Origin: an uncultured Eubacteriales bacterium
Lineage (GTDB): Bacteria > Bacillota > Clostridia > Oscillospirales > Acutalibacteraceae
Assembly (NCBI GenBank): GCA_934636435.1
Contig: CAKUAQ010000008.1
Span: 1-56,770 of the forward strand
Length of the DNA stretch: 56,770 nucleotides
Direction: 5' to 3'
In this document: piece by piece, positions 40,980 to 47,565 of the stretch
Layout: every line of letters begins with the position of its first letter
How positions within the stretch are numbered: the stretch's first letter is position 1
Program-made: the position numbers and the translations under genes
The notes under the pieces: generated by a model
What the model was told of the DNA's origin: nothing
The model's input: only the letters and a program-made list of their open reading frames with translations
The model's database searches: none

Positions 40980-41756
40980 ATGGAACTGTTTAAGACGATT
41001 TTAGTCACCTTTTTCGCCGGAATGGGAGCCGGTCTGGGCACCGGCTTTGCCGGGATGAGCGCGGCGGCGGTGATCAGTCCCATGCTGATCACCTTCCTGC
41101 ACATGGATCCGTATATGGCGGTGGGGATCGCCCTGTCCTCCGACGTGCTGGCCAGCGCGGTCTCCGCCTATACCTATCATAAGAATAAGAATCTGGACAT
41201 CAAGAACGGGTTGGTGATGCTTGTCAGTGTGTTGGCTTTCACGGTGGTGGGCAGCTATATCGCCAGCCTGGTGCCGTCGACTACCATGGGTGGATTCTCG
41301 GTGTTTATGACGTTTCTGCTGGGTATCAAATTCATTGTGCGGCCGGTGATGACCACCAAGGAATCCATGGCGGCCACCTCGGCAAAGAAACGGGCAATCC
41401 AGTCGCTGGTGTGCGGGGCGCTGATCGGGTTCATCTGCGGCTTTGTGGGCGCCGGCGGCGGCATGATGATGCTGCTGATCCTCACCAGCGTGCTGGGGTA
41501 TGAGCTGAAGACCGCCGTGGGCACCAGCGTGTTCATCATGACCTTTACGGCGTTGACCGGCTCCGTGTCCCATTTTGCCATCGGCGGGCTGCCGGATGTG
41601 ACCGTCTGGCTGCTGTGCATTGCCTTCACACTGGCTTGGGCGCGTATCGCTGCCGTGTTCGCCAATAAGGCACAGCCGAAAACCCTCAACCGAGCCACCG
41701 GCGTGGTGCTGGTGGTGTTGGGGGCGGTGATCATGGGATTTCAGCTGCTGAGCTGA
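40980..41756 (+). CDS. TSUP-family (TauE/SafE) membrane transporter
   Basis: A 258-aa membrane protein with about eight hydrophobic segments and the internal duplication typical of TSUP proteins: the first half contains TGFAGMSAAAVISPMLITFL, the second CGFVGAGGGMMMLLILTSVLG. TSUP members move sulfite, sulfoacetate, thiosulfate or other anions; the substrate here is unknown. It starts 3 bp after the MarR stop, so it is the evident target of that regulator. Confidence 0.9.
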   Translation: MELFKTILVTFFAGMGAGLGTGFAGMSAAAVISPMLITFLHMDPYMAVGIALSSDVLASAVSAYTYHKNKNLDIKNGLVMLVSVLAFTVVGSYIASLVPSTTMGGFSVFMTFLLGIKFIVRPVMTTKESMAATSAKKRAIQSLVCGALIGFICGFVGAGGGMMMLLILTSVLGYELKTAVGTSVFIMTFTALTGSVSHFAIGGLPDVTVWLLCIAFTLAWARIAAVFANKAQPKTLNRATGVVLVVLGAVIMGFQLLS

Positions 41757-41808
41757 GGGGTATATGGACGAAAACGAGATGCACCCATAAACAGAATTGT
41801 ACAGACAG

Positions 41809-41842
41809 CGCCGTTCGGACAGCTTGCCCGGACGGCGTTTTT
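41809..41842 (+). terminator. Terminator after the TSUP gene
   Basis: CGCCGTTCGG (41809-41818) and CCGGACGGCG (41828-41837), ten pairs with one wobble, followed by TTTTT. Confidence 0.85.
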
Positions 41843-41847
41843 GTCTT

Positions 41848-41968
41848 GCCCGGCTCTTGGGCCGGGCCTGTGGCGGCCCTTGCGCCAATCTCTGCGCGGT
41901 CGATATCGGCCTCATGCGCCGTGTTTTCTCCCTATTGGCGCAGAGGAGGGGCATCTTCGACAAGATGC
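41848..41968 (+). other. Structured non-coding region upstream of spo0A
   Basis: Three further inverted repeats follow the TSUP terminator: GCCCGGC/GCCGGGC (41848-41854, 41861-41867), TGCGCCAAT/ATTGGCGCA (41881-41889, 41934-41942), and GCATCTT/AAGATGC (41951-41957, 41962-41968) with a CGAC loop. TTCGACA at 41956-41962 equals the reverse complement of the Spo0A box TGTCGAA. No ORF with a ribosome site lies here. Confidence 0.45.
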
Positions 41969-42042
41969 AAGAATATTACGGATTTTTCTCAACAAAAGCG
42001 AAACTCCATCGAAAAAAATACCAAAAAATGGAATTTTTCATC

Positions 42043-42071
42043 TTGTCAAAATTGCCAATTTATGGTAATAT
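42043..42071 (+). promoter_or_regulatory. spo0A promoter
   Basis: TTGTCA (42043-42048), 17 bp, TAATAT (42066-42071), 39 bp before the spo0A ATG. A sigma-A type promoter. Confidence 0.75.
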
Positions 42072-42109
42072 CTATACAACATCAAATGAAAAGGGAGAGA
42101 AATAAGCGT

Positions 42110-42889
42110 ATGAGTAGAAAAATCCGTGTCCTATTAGCCGATAACAGCGAATTTTTTGCTGTTCCGTGTGCCAATGGGATGAAATCTCGCGGTCTGGACG
42201 TAATCACCACGGAAAAGGACGGAAAAAGTCTGCTGGATGTCATCGTCCGGCAGGAGCCGGATGTGGTGCTGCTGGACTTTTTCCTGCCCCGGCTGGATGC
42301 CATCGGCGTGCTGAAGGCGCTGGACGGTCTGGGATTGTCCAAGCGACCCATGATGATGATCATGTCCGGCTTCGACAATCCGGCGCTGGAGCGGGAAGCG
42401 CTGAATGCCGGCGCAGACTATTATTTTCTGAAGCCGTTTGACGTGGGAGAGATGGCGGCGCGGATACTGACGCTGTGCGGAGATCATCCGCCGGTGCAGA
42501 TACGCCGGGAGGCGGGAACCGACACCGCCGCCGGGCAGTCTCTGGAGATGCAGGTGACAGAGATCATTCATCAGATCGGCGTCCCGGCGCATATCAAGGG
42601 CTACCAGTATCTGCGGGATTCCATCCTCATGGCTATCGAGGACGGTAGCATCATCAATGCCGTGACCAAACGCCTGTATCCGGCGGTGGCGAAGAAGCAC
42701 GACACCACCTCCTCGCGGGTGGAGCGGGCAATCCGGCATGCCATTGAGGTGGCCTGGGATCGGGGCGATGTGGATGTGCTGAATTCCTATTTCGGTTACA
42801 CTATCCATAATAGCCGCGGAAAGCCCACCAATTCCGAGTTCATCGCCATGATCTCCGACAAGTTCCGTTTACAGATGAAAGCTTCCTGA
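42110..42889 (+). CDS. spo0A: Sporulation master regulator Spo0A
   Basis: Response regulator that commits Firmicutes to sporulation when phosphorylated. The 259-aa protein has an N-terminal receiver with phospho-acceptor Asp in DVVLLDFFLPRLDAIGVL, the switch Ser in IMSGFD and the conserved Lys in YYFLKPFD. The C-terminal Spo0A DNA-binding domain carries the recognition helix SRVERAIRHAIEVAWDRG and the family ending NSRGKPTNSEFIAMI. The first acidic-pocket pair reads Asp-Asn (LLADNSEFF) rather than Asp-Asp. ATG 42110 has AAAGGGAGAG upstream; the open frame to 41846 crosses the promoter. The usual neighbour spoIVB is absent. A terminator follows directly. Confidence 0.96.
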   Translation: MSRKIRVLLADNSEFFAVPCANGMKSRGLDVITTEKDGKSLLDVIVRQEPDVVLLDFFLPRLDAIGVLKALDGLGLSKRPMMMIMSGFDNPALEREALNAGADYYFLKPFDVGEMAARILTLCGDHPPVQIRREAGTDTAAGQSLEMQVTEIIHQIGVPAHIKGYQYLRDSILMAIEDGSIINAVTKRLYPAVAKKHDTTSSRVERAIRHAIEVAWDRGDVDVLNSYFGYTIHNSRGKPTNSEFIAMISDKFRLQMKAS

Positions 42890-42894
42890 CGTGG

Positions 42895-42926
42895 AAAAAC
42901 GCTCCGTGTAAAACGGGGCGTTTTTC
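42895..42926 (+). terminator. Terminator of spo0A
   Basis: AAAAACGCTCCGT (42895-42907) and ACGGGGCGTTTTT (42913-42925) pair across GTAAA, with one wobble. Confidence 0.88.
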
Positions 42927-42947
42927 GGTGGGAGACGGATTTTCCCC

Positions 42948-42977
42948 TTGACATCGACCGGTGTCCCGCTGTACAAT
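42948..42977 (+). promoter_or_regulatory. Promoter of the unknown basic protein
   Basis: TTGACA (42948-42953), 18 bp, TACAAT (42972-42977), 72 bp before the ATG at 43050. Confidence 0.75.
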
Positions 42978-43049
42978 AAACAGGAATCGGGCTGCGCCCC
43001 GTTCGGATCGTCCGGGCGCGTCGGCAGACACGGAAAGCGAGGAACCACG

Positions 43050-43565
43050 ATGGCAGGATACAGACCGAGAGGCGGACAGAACCGCCCCAATAAGAATCGG
43101 GAGCCGAACGGCGGTAACGGAGCCGCCCGGCAGTCGGCGGGCAACCGCCCGCAGAGACAGCCGGCGCCGGAACGCACGGGCCGTTCCGGCGGCGCGCGCA
43201 CGGCGGCCGGACGGGAGCCGCGGGGGGAACGGGAGTTTGCACCCGGCGAGTTTTTCACGCTGGGCGAGCATACGGAAGGACGCAGACACTATCGTTTTCG
43301 GTATAACGGCAAGCTGTACCGCATCATGGAGGGGCTGGCGATTCCGAAGCCGTCCGTCGAGGGACCGGACGTGAGCGACGTATCGGTCGGGACGGATGCC
43401 GCGATCGGAGCGCCGGAGATGACGGCACCGGCGTCGGAGACGGAGTCCCTGCCCGCGGTGGCTCAGGCGGAGCCGGAGGAGACCGTTCGGCTGGAGGAAA
43501 CCGACGCAAAAAAGGCGTACGAGGCATGGAATCGGATCAAACGCCCGGAGCGGTACGGCCTGTGA
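43050..43565 (+). CDS. Unknown protein with basic disordered N-terminus
   Basis: I do not recognise this 171-aa protein. Residues 1-60 are rich in Arg, Gly, Asn, Gln and Pro (MAGYRPRGGQNRPNKNR) and look disordered, as in RNA-binding tails. A short folded-looking core follows at about 63-100 (FFTLGEHTEGRRHYRFRYNG, then KLYRIMEGLAIPKP). The remainder is acidic and Ala/Pro/Thr-rich, ending in a helix KKAYEAWNRIKRPERYGL. ATG 43050 has GAAAGCGAGGAACC upstream. It has its own promoter and terminator and lies between spo0A and the glycosyltransferase operon. Confidence 0.65.
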   Translation: MAGYRPRGGQNRPNKNREPNGGNGAARQSAGNRPQRQPAPERTGRSGGARTAAGREPRGEREFAPGEFFTLGEHTEGRRHYRFRYNGKLYRIMEGLAIPKPSVEGPDVSDVSVGTDAAIGAPEMTAPASETESLPAVAQAEPEETVRLEETDAKKAYEAWNRIKRPERYGL

Positions 43566-43589
43566 GCCGGTGAACCGTAACATATACGC

Positions 43590-43633
43590 AAAGAGAGGAC
43601 AGACGCAGGCTGCGCTCGTCCTCTCTTTTTTTG
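43590..43633 (+). terminator. Terminator after the unknown basic protein
   Basis: AAAGAGAGGAC (43590-43600) and GTCCTCTCTTT (43618-43628) enclose an inner CGCA/TGCG hairpin and are followed by a T run. Confidence 0.92.
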
Positions 43634-43635
43634 CA

Positions 43636-43789
43636 TTCTACCGTCGGTAGAGTGCGGGTAGCGGGAAAGTTTCGCGGGAATTGGGACAATCCACCGGTGG
43701 GATAGTCGGCATCGGGCATTTTGCTGAAAATTCGGCAGAATTCTACCGCTGTTCGATCGCACGGTAGAATCATGCTTCCGCAACGGTAG
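43636..43789 (+). promoter_or_regulatory. Array of six CGGYAGAA boxes upstream of the glycosyltransferase operon
   Basis: The octamer TTCTACCG or its complement CGGTAGAA occurs at 43636-43643, 43645-43651 (last base differs by position), 43733-43740 (CGGCAGAA), 43741-43748, 43762-43769 and 43784-43789 (CGGTAG only). Two pairs form palindromes: TCTACCG-T-CGGTAGA, and CGGCAGAATTCTACCG. The array lies between a terminator and the operon's promoter, ending 1 bp before its -35, so it is well placed as a regulator-binding cluster. Confidence 0.65.
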
Positions 43790-43790
43790 G

Positions 43791-43819
43791 TTGCCAGCAT
43801 GGCCGGATGCGGGTATACT
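43791..43819 (+). promoter_or_regulatory. Promoter of the glycosyltransferase-acyltransferase operon
   Basis: TTGCCA (43791-43796), 17 bp, TATACT (43814-43819). The leader of about 170 nt has a small hairpin (GCTTTCG 43966-43972 with CGAAAGC 43979-43985) directly before the ribosome site AAGGGG. Confidence 0.7.
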
Positions 43820-43998
43820 AACGGCAATTGGCAGAGGGGCGGACGGGAAGGCTCGCCATTCATCGGCGATGCTGCGGTCTCGGACAGCCGTGCGACCACC
43901 GGGTTATGTGGCGGTGCAGCCCGTTTGTGCTGCGGCAAGGGTCGTTTCCGTCCCGTAAGAAAAACGCTTTCGTCAATGCGAAAGCAAGGGGTGTGTGC

Positions 43999-44832
43999 AT
44001 GAACGAAGAGGATAGGATCAACCTGCTGTTTTGCGGGGATGCCTGTGTGGCGGACGGTGTGCTGCTGTCCACCCTGTCGGTGCTGGAGCATATGCGGCGG
44101 CCGCTGCATATATTTCTGCTGACCGCCGCGGTGGATGCGGAACAGGGATCACGCCGCCCGATGCCTCCGGATTTTGCCGCAAGACTGCAAAGGGTCGCGC
44201 AGGATACCCATCCGGACAGCCGGGTGACACGGGTAGACCTGACCGAAGCGTTTTCGCAGGATCCGCCCATCGCCAATATGGGTACGCGGTTCACACCCCT
44301 GTGTATGCTGCGGCTGTATGCGGATCTGGTGCCGGAGATGCCGGAGCGGCTGCTGTATCTGGACAGCGATGTGTTGTGCCGCCGGGATTTCAGTACCTTT
44401 TATGGGCAGGATATGACCGGAGTGGAGCTGTGCGGGGTGTTGGATCGGTACGGGAGCTGGTTTTTCCGCGGCGGCCGCCGGCGGCGGAATTACGTCAATT
44501 CCGGTGTGCTGCTGCTGAATATGGCGGAGATCCGCCGCAGCGGACTTTTTGCCCGCTGTCGGGCGCTGTGCCGGGAGAAGGAAATGTTCATGCCGGATCA
44601 GACGGCCCTCAACAAGCTGGCGCGCAAGCGTCTGGCGCCCCGCCGCTATAACGAACAGGCCGATCCTCGGCCGGACACAGTGTTTCAGCATTTCTCCACC
44701 CGATTCCGCTTTTTCCCGTATGTCCGCACCGTGACGGTGAAACCGTGGGAGGAGCAGCGGGTGCATGAGGTGCTGGGGCTGCAAGACTATGATGGGCTGT
44801 ATGCCCGCTACCGAGAGGAGAAGAAACAATGA
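43999..44832 (+). CDS. GT8-family glycosyltransferase (first copy)
   Basis: A 277-aa retaining glycosyltransferase of the LgtC/GT8 type. It begins with a nucleotide-sugar strand (NLLFCGDACVADGVLLSTLS), then the metal-binding DxD in LLYLDSDVLCRRD. YVNSGVLLLNMAEIR and FMPDQTALNKL are typical acceptor-side features. It ends in a tail with a Lys/Trp motif. The sugar is probably glucose or galactose, by family only. ATG 43999 is chosen; the open frame upstream lies in the leader. It overlaps the second GT8 gene by 4 bp. Confidence 0.88.
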   Translation: MNEEDRINLLFCGDACVADGVLLSTLSVLEHMRRPLHIFLLTAAVDAEQGSRRPMPPDFAARLQRVAQDTHPDSRVTRVDLTEAFSQDPPIANMGTRFTPLCMLRLYADLVPEMPERLLYLDSDVLCRRDFSTFYGQDMTGVELCGVLDRYGSWFFRGGRRRRNYVNSGVLLLNMAEIRRSGLFARCRALCREKEMFMPDQTALNKLARKRLAPRRYNEQADPRPDTVFQHFSTRFRFFPYVRTVTVKPWEEQRVHEVLGLQDYDGLYARYREEKKQ

Positions 44833-45779
44833 CACAGGAGATACCGGTATTTTTTTCCATCGACGATAACTATGCCCCCCTGCTGGCGGTGGCGCTGCGC
44901 TCGGCCGTTGCTCACGCGGACCCCGCCCGCCGTTATCGGGCGATCGTGCTGCACCAGGGGCTGGATGCTGCCCATCAGCAAAAAATTCAGGCGTTGGAGA
45001 CCGAGAATTTCCGGGTGGATTTCCGGTCACTGGAGAAGGGGCTTGAGTCCATCAACGACTGTATGGGCAACCGGCTGCGGTGCGACTATTTTACGCTGAC
45101 CATCTATTTCCGGCTGTTCATTCCGACGCTGTTTCCGGAATACGACAAGGGTGTGTACGTGGACAGCGACGTGGTATTCACCGAGGATGTGGCGCAGCTG
45201 TATGATATGGAGCTGGGAGAGGCGCTGCTGGGCGCTTGTCCGGATCTGTCCATTTCCGGCGTGCCGGAGCTGGTGCGGTATACCGAACAGGCGGTGGGTG
45301 CCGATCCCGGCGGCTATGTCAATTCCGGGATGCTGCTGATGAATCTGAAAAAGCTGCGTGAGGCGGGGTTCGAGGAGCGGTTTTTGCACCTGCTCAACAC
45401 CTATCATCTGGATACCATCGCCCCCGATCAGGACTATATTAATGCCATGTGCAAAGGGCATATGCGGTATCTTCCGGCGGAATGGGATGCCATGCCCGGC
45501 CCCGGTGAGCCGTTGGCGCACCCGTGCCTGATCCACTATAATCTGTTCTCCAAGCCCTGGTGTTATGACGGTATCCAGTATGGGGATGTATTCTGGCATT
45601 ATGCGGCGGAGAGCGGATACGAGGACGAGCTGCGCGCCTTCAAGGCGGCCTATTCCGATGAGCAAAAGCGGTCGGATGCGGAGTGTATGGAGCGGCTGGT
45701 GACCCGGGGCGTGGAGATCACCCGGTCCGATAAGACCTTCAGAAAACTGGCGGAGAGCGGGGTGGCGGTGCGCTTATGA
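44829..45779 (+). CDS. GT8-family glycosyltransferase (second copy)
   Basis: A 316-aa GT8 enzyme related to, but clearly different from, the preceding one. IPVFFSIDDNYAPLLAVALR opens the nucleotide-sugar domain. The DxD is in GVYVDSDVVFTEDVAQLYD, GGYVNSGMLLMNLKKLR and IAPDQDYINAMCKG follow, and LIHYNLFSKPWCYDG is the conserved C-terminal His/Trp region. ATG 44829 overlaps the first GT8 stop (ATGA), and its own stop overlaps the acyltransferase gene in the same way. Two GT8 enzymes in series suggest stepwise addition of two sugars. Confidence 0.92.
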   Translation: MTQEIPVFFSIDDNYAPLLAVALRSAVAHADPARRYRAIVLHQGLDAAHQQKIQALETENFRVDFRSLEKGLESINDCMGNRLRCDYFTLTIYFRLFIPTLFPEYDKGVYVDSDVVFTEDVAQLYDMELGEALLGACPDLSISGVPELVRYTEQAVGADPGGYVNSGMLLMNLKKLREAGFEERFLHLLNTYHLDTIAPDQDYINAMCKGHMRYLPAEWDAMPGPGEPLAHPCLIHYNLFSKPWCYDGIQYGDVFWHYAAESGYEDELRAFKAAYSDEQKRSDAECMERLVTRGVEITRSDKTFRKLAESGVAVRL

Positions 45780-46642
45780 TACCCGGAGGCGATCGCACGC
45801 CGGTGATACGGAACATCCGCGACTGTGCCCAGAGCGGGGAGTTTTATCATAAGGTAGAGCTGCATGACCCGGTGCTGACCCCCGCCGAGAGCAAGGCTAT
45901 CACCGACGGCTACATGAAAAAGCGCCGCCGCCTGTCCTACCGCATGAAGCGGCTGACGGCGGTGACGTTGGCGGACTATATGACCGGCAAGATCAATCAA
46001 ACGACATCCATTGTAGGATTGGAGACGATCCCCGCCGATCTGGGCGGCGTGATCATCACCAGCAATCATTTCAGCCCCTTTGAGAATACCGCCATTCGGT
46101 ATCTGGTGCAGCAGGCGGGGCTGCCCCGGCTGAATATCATCAGCCAGACCTCCAATTTTGCCATGAATGGCATGGTGGGCTTTCTCATGAACTATGCCGA
46201 CACCATCCCGATCTCGGTGGATCCCCGGTATCTGTCCCGGGATTTTATGGCGGTGCTGCGGGAAAAGCTGGTAGAAAAGCGGGAGACGGTGCTGCTGTAT
46301 CCGGAGCAGGAGATGTGGTTCAATTATCGCAAGCCCCGCCCGCCGAAAAAGGGTGCATATTATTACGCCGCCCGGTTGCAGGTGCCGGTGCTGTCCTGCT
46401 TTGTGGAGATTGTGGACACGGAGGAGAACGAATCGCCGGATTTCAAAAAGGTACGGTATGTGGTGCATGTGCTGGGGCTGCTGCGTCCCGACCCGGCGAA
46501 AACCCACAGGGAGAACGCCGCCATGCTGGGGGAGCGGGATTATGCGCTGAAAAAGGCCTGCTATGAGCAGGTGTACGGCAAACTCCTCAGCTATGCCTTT
46601 GACCCGTCGGATATTGCCGGGTGGCAGGGGGAGTTGTCGTGA
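45776..46642 (+). CDS. PlsC-type acyltransferase (first copy)
   Basis: A 288-aa lysophospholipid-acyltransferase-like protein. The catalytic-type block is TSNHFSPFENTAIRYL, giving H-x4-E where most family members have H-x4-D. The second block is VLLYPEQEMWFNYRKPRP, an EGT-like substrate motif. It probably transfers an acyl chain from acyl-ACP/CoA or acyl-phosphate to a glycerol or sugar hydroxyl at the membrane face. It overlaps both neighbours by 4 bp. The first 70 residues are an extra region with no obvious motif. Confidence 0.85.
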   Translation: MIPGGDRTPVIRNIRDCAQSGEFYHKVELHDPVLTPAESKAITDGYMKKRRRLSYRMKRLTAVTLADYMTGKINQTTSIVGLETIPADLGGVIITSNHFSPFENTAIRYLVQQAGLPRLNIISQTSNFAMNGMVGFLMNYADTIPISVDPRYLSRDFMAVLREKLVEKRETVLLYPEQEMWFNYRKPRPPKKGAYYYAARLQVPVLSCFVEIVDTEENESPDFKKVRYVVHVLGLLRPDPAKTHRENAAMLGERDYALKKACYEQVYGKLLSYAFDPSDIAGWQGELS

Positions 46643-47409
46643 GAGAGACCCGGTATTACGCGCATTTCACCGACGATTTTGTGGAGTCTCCCCGGCAGGA
46701 GCTGCGGCTGCCGGAGGAGTATGTCTATGTGCACAGGGGCTTTCTGCCCCGGCTGTGGGCGGCGGTGGTGTATGCGCTGGCGCTGCTGGTGTCGTCCTTT
46801 TACTGTCGGCTGGGACTGCGGATGCATATTCGGGGACGGAAAAATCTTCGCTCCGCCGGGAAAGACGGTCTGTTCCTCTACGGCAACCATACCCAGCCGG
46901 TGGGAGACGTGTTCACTCCGGCTCATTGCCTGTTCCCCCGGCGCATTTATACGTTGGTCAGCCCGGCCAATTACGGGCTGCCGGTGATCGGTCGGCTGCT
47001 GCCCCATCTGGGGGCGCTGCCGGTGGCGGATACGGTGCATGGGATGCGGGCGCTGCAGCGGGCGATGGAAACGCGTCTGGGACAGGGCTGCGGGATCGTG
47101 ATATATCCGGAGGCCCATGTGTGGGAATACTATACCGGCATCCGGCCGTTCCCGGCCACATCCTTCAAATATCCGGTGAAGCTGGGAGCGCCGGTGTACG
47201 CTATGACCGTCACCTACCAGAAGGCCCGCATCGGTAAACGTCCCCGGATGGTGGTGTATATCGACGGTCCCTTTGTCCCCACCGGGGAGACGGCGGTGCA
47301 AAAGGCGGAGAGCCTGCGGGCGGCGGTGCGTCAGACCATGGAGCGCCGCAGCCGGGAGAGCAATGTGGAATGGATCTCCTATCGCCCGAAAGACGGCGAT
47401 GCCGAATAA
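46639..47409 (+). CDS. PlsC-type acyltransferase (second copy)
   Basis: A 256-aa acyltransferase-like protein. One membrane helix (about residues 38-57, LWAAVVYALALLVSSFYCRL) precedes YGNHTQPVGDVFTPAH, in which His and Asp are spaced H-x5-D instead of H-x4-D. IVIYPEAHVWEYYTG is the second block. The GTG start overlaps the first acyltransferase stop (GTGA); the longer frame to 46621 is inside that gene. Last gene of the operon, with a terminator 30 bp after it. The pairing of two sugar transferases with two acyltransferases suggests an acylated glycolipid product. Confidence 0.83.
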   Translation: MRETRYYAHFTDDFVESPRQELRLPEEYVYVHRGFLPRLWAAVVYALALLVSSFYCRLGLRMHIRGRKNLRSAGKDGLFLYGNHTQPVGDVFTPAHCLFPRRIYTLVSPANYGLPVIGRLLPHLGALPVADTVHGMRALQRAMETRLGQGCGIVIYPEAHVWEYYTGIRPFPATSFKYPVKLGAPVYAMTVTYQKARIGKRPRMVVYIDGPFVPTGETAVQKAESLRAAVRQTMERRSRESNVEWISYRPKDGDAE

Positions 47410-47437
47410 AGCGACGGATGCGCAGAAAGAGAAGGGG

Positions 47438-47465
47438 AGCGGCAGGCGGCACGCCTGCCGCTTTT
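47438..47465 (+). terminator. Terminator of the glycosyltransferase operon
   Basis: AGCGGCAGGCG (47438-47448) and CGCCTGCCGCT (47452-47462), 11 pairs, with a TTTT tail. Confidence 0.88.
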
Positions 47466-47496
47466 CCGTGCTCATCAAAAAAGCCGCCGGAGAATG

Positions 47497-47525
47497 TTGT
47501 CAAATGCGGCCGCCTGTGGTATACT
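47497..47525 (+). promoter_or_regulatory. nadE promoter
   Basis: TTGTCA (47497-47502), 17 bp, TATACT (47520-47525), 41 bp before the nadE ATG. Confidence 0.8.
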
Positions 47526-47565
47526 ATCCCCGTATAGCATACCCGTGTGGGGGAGGAACGACACA

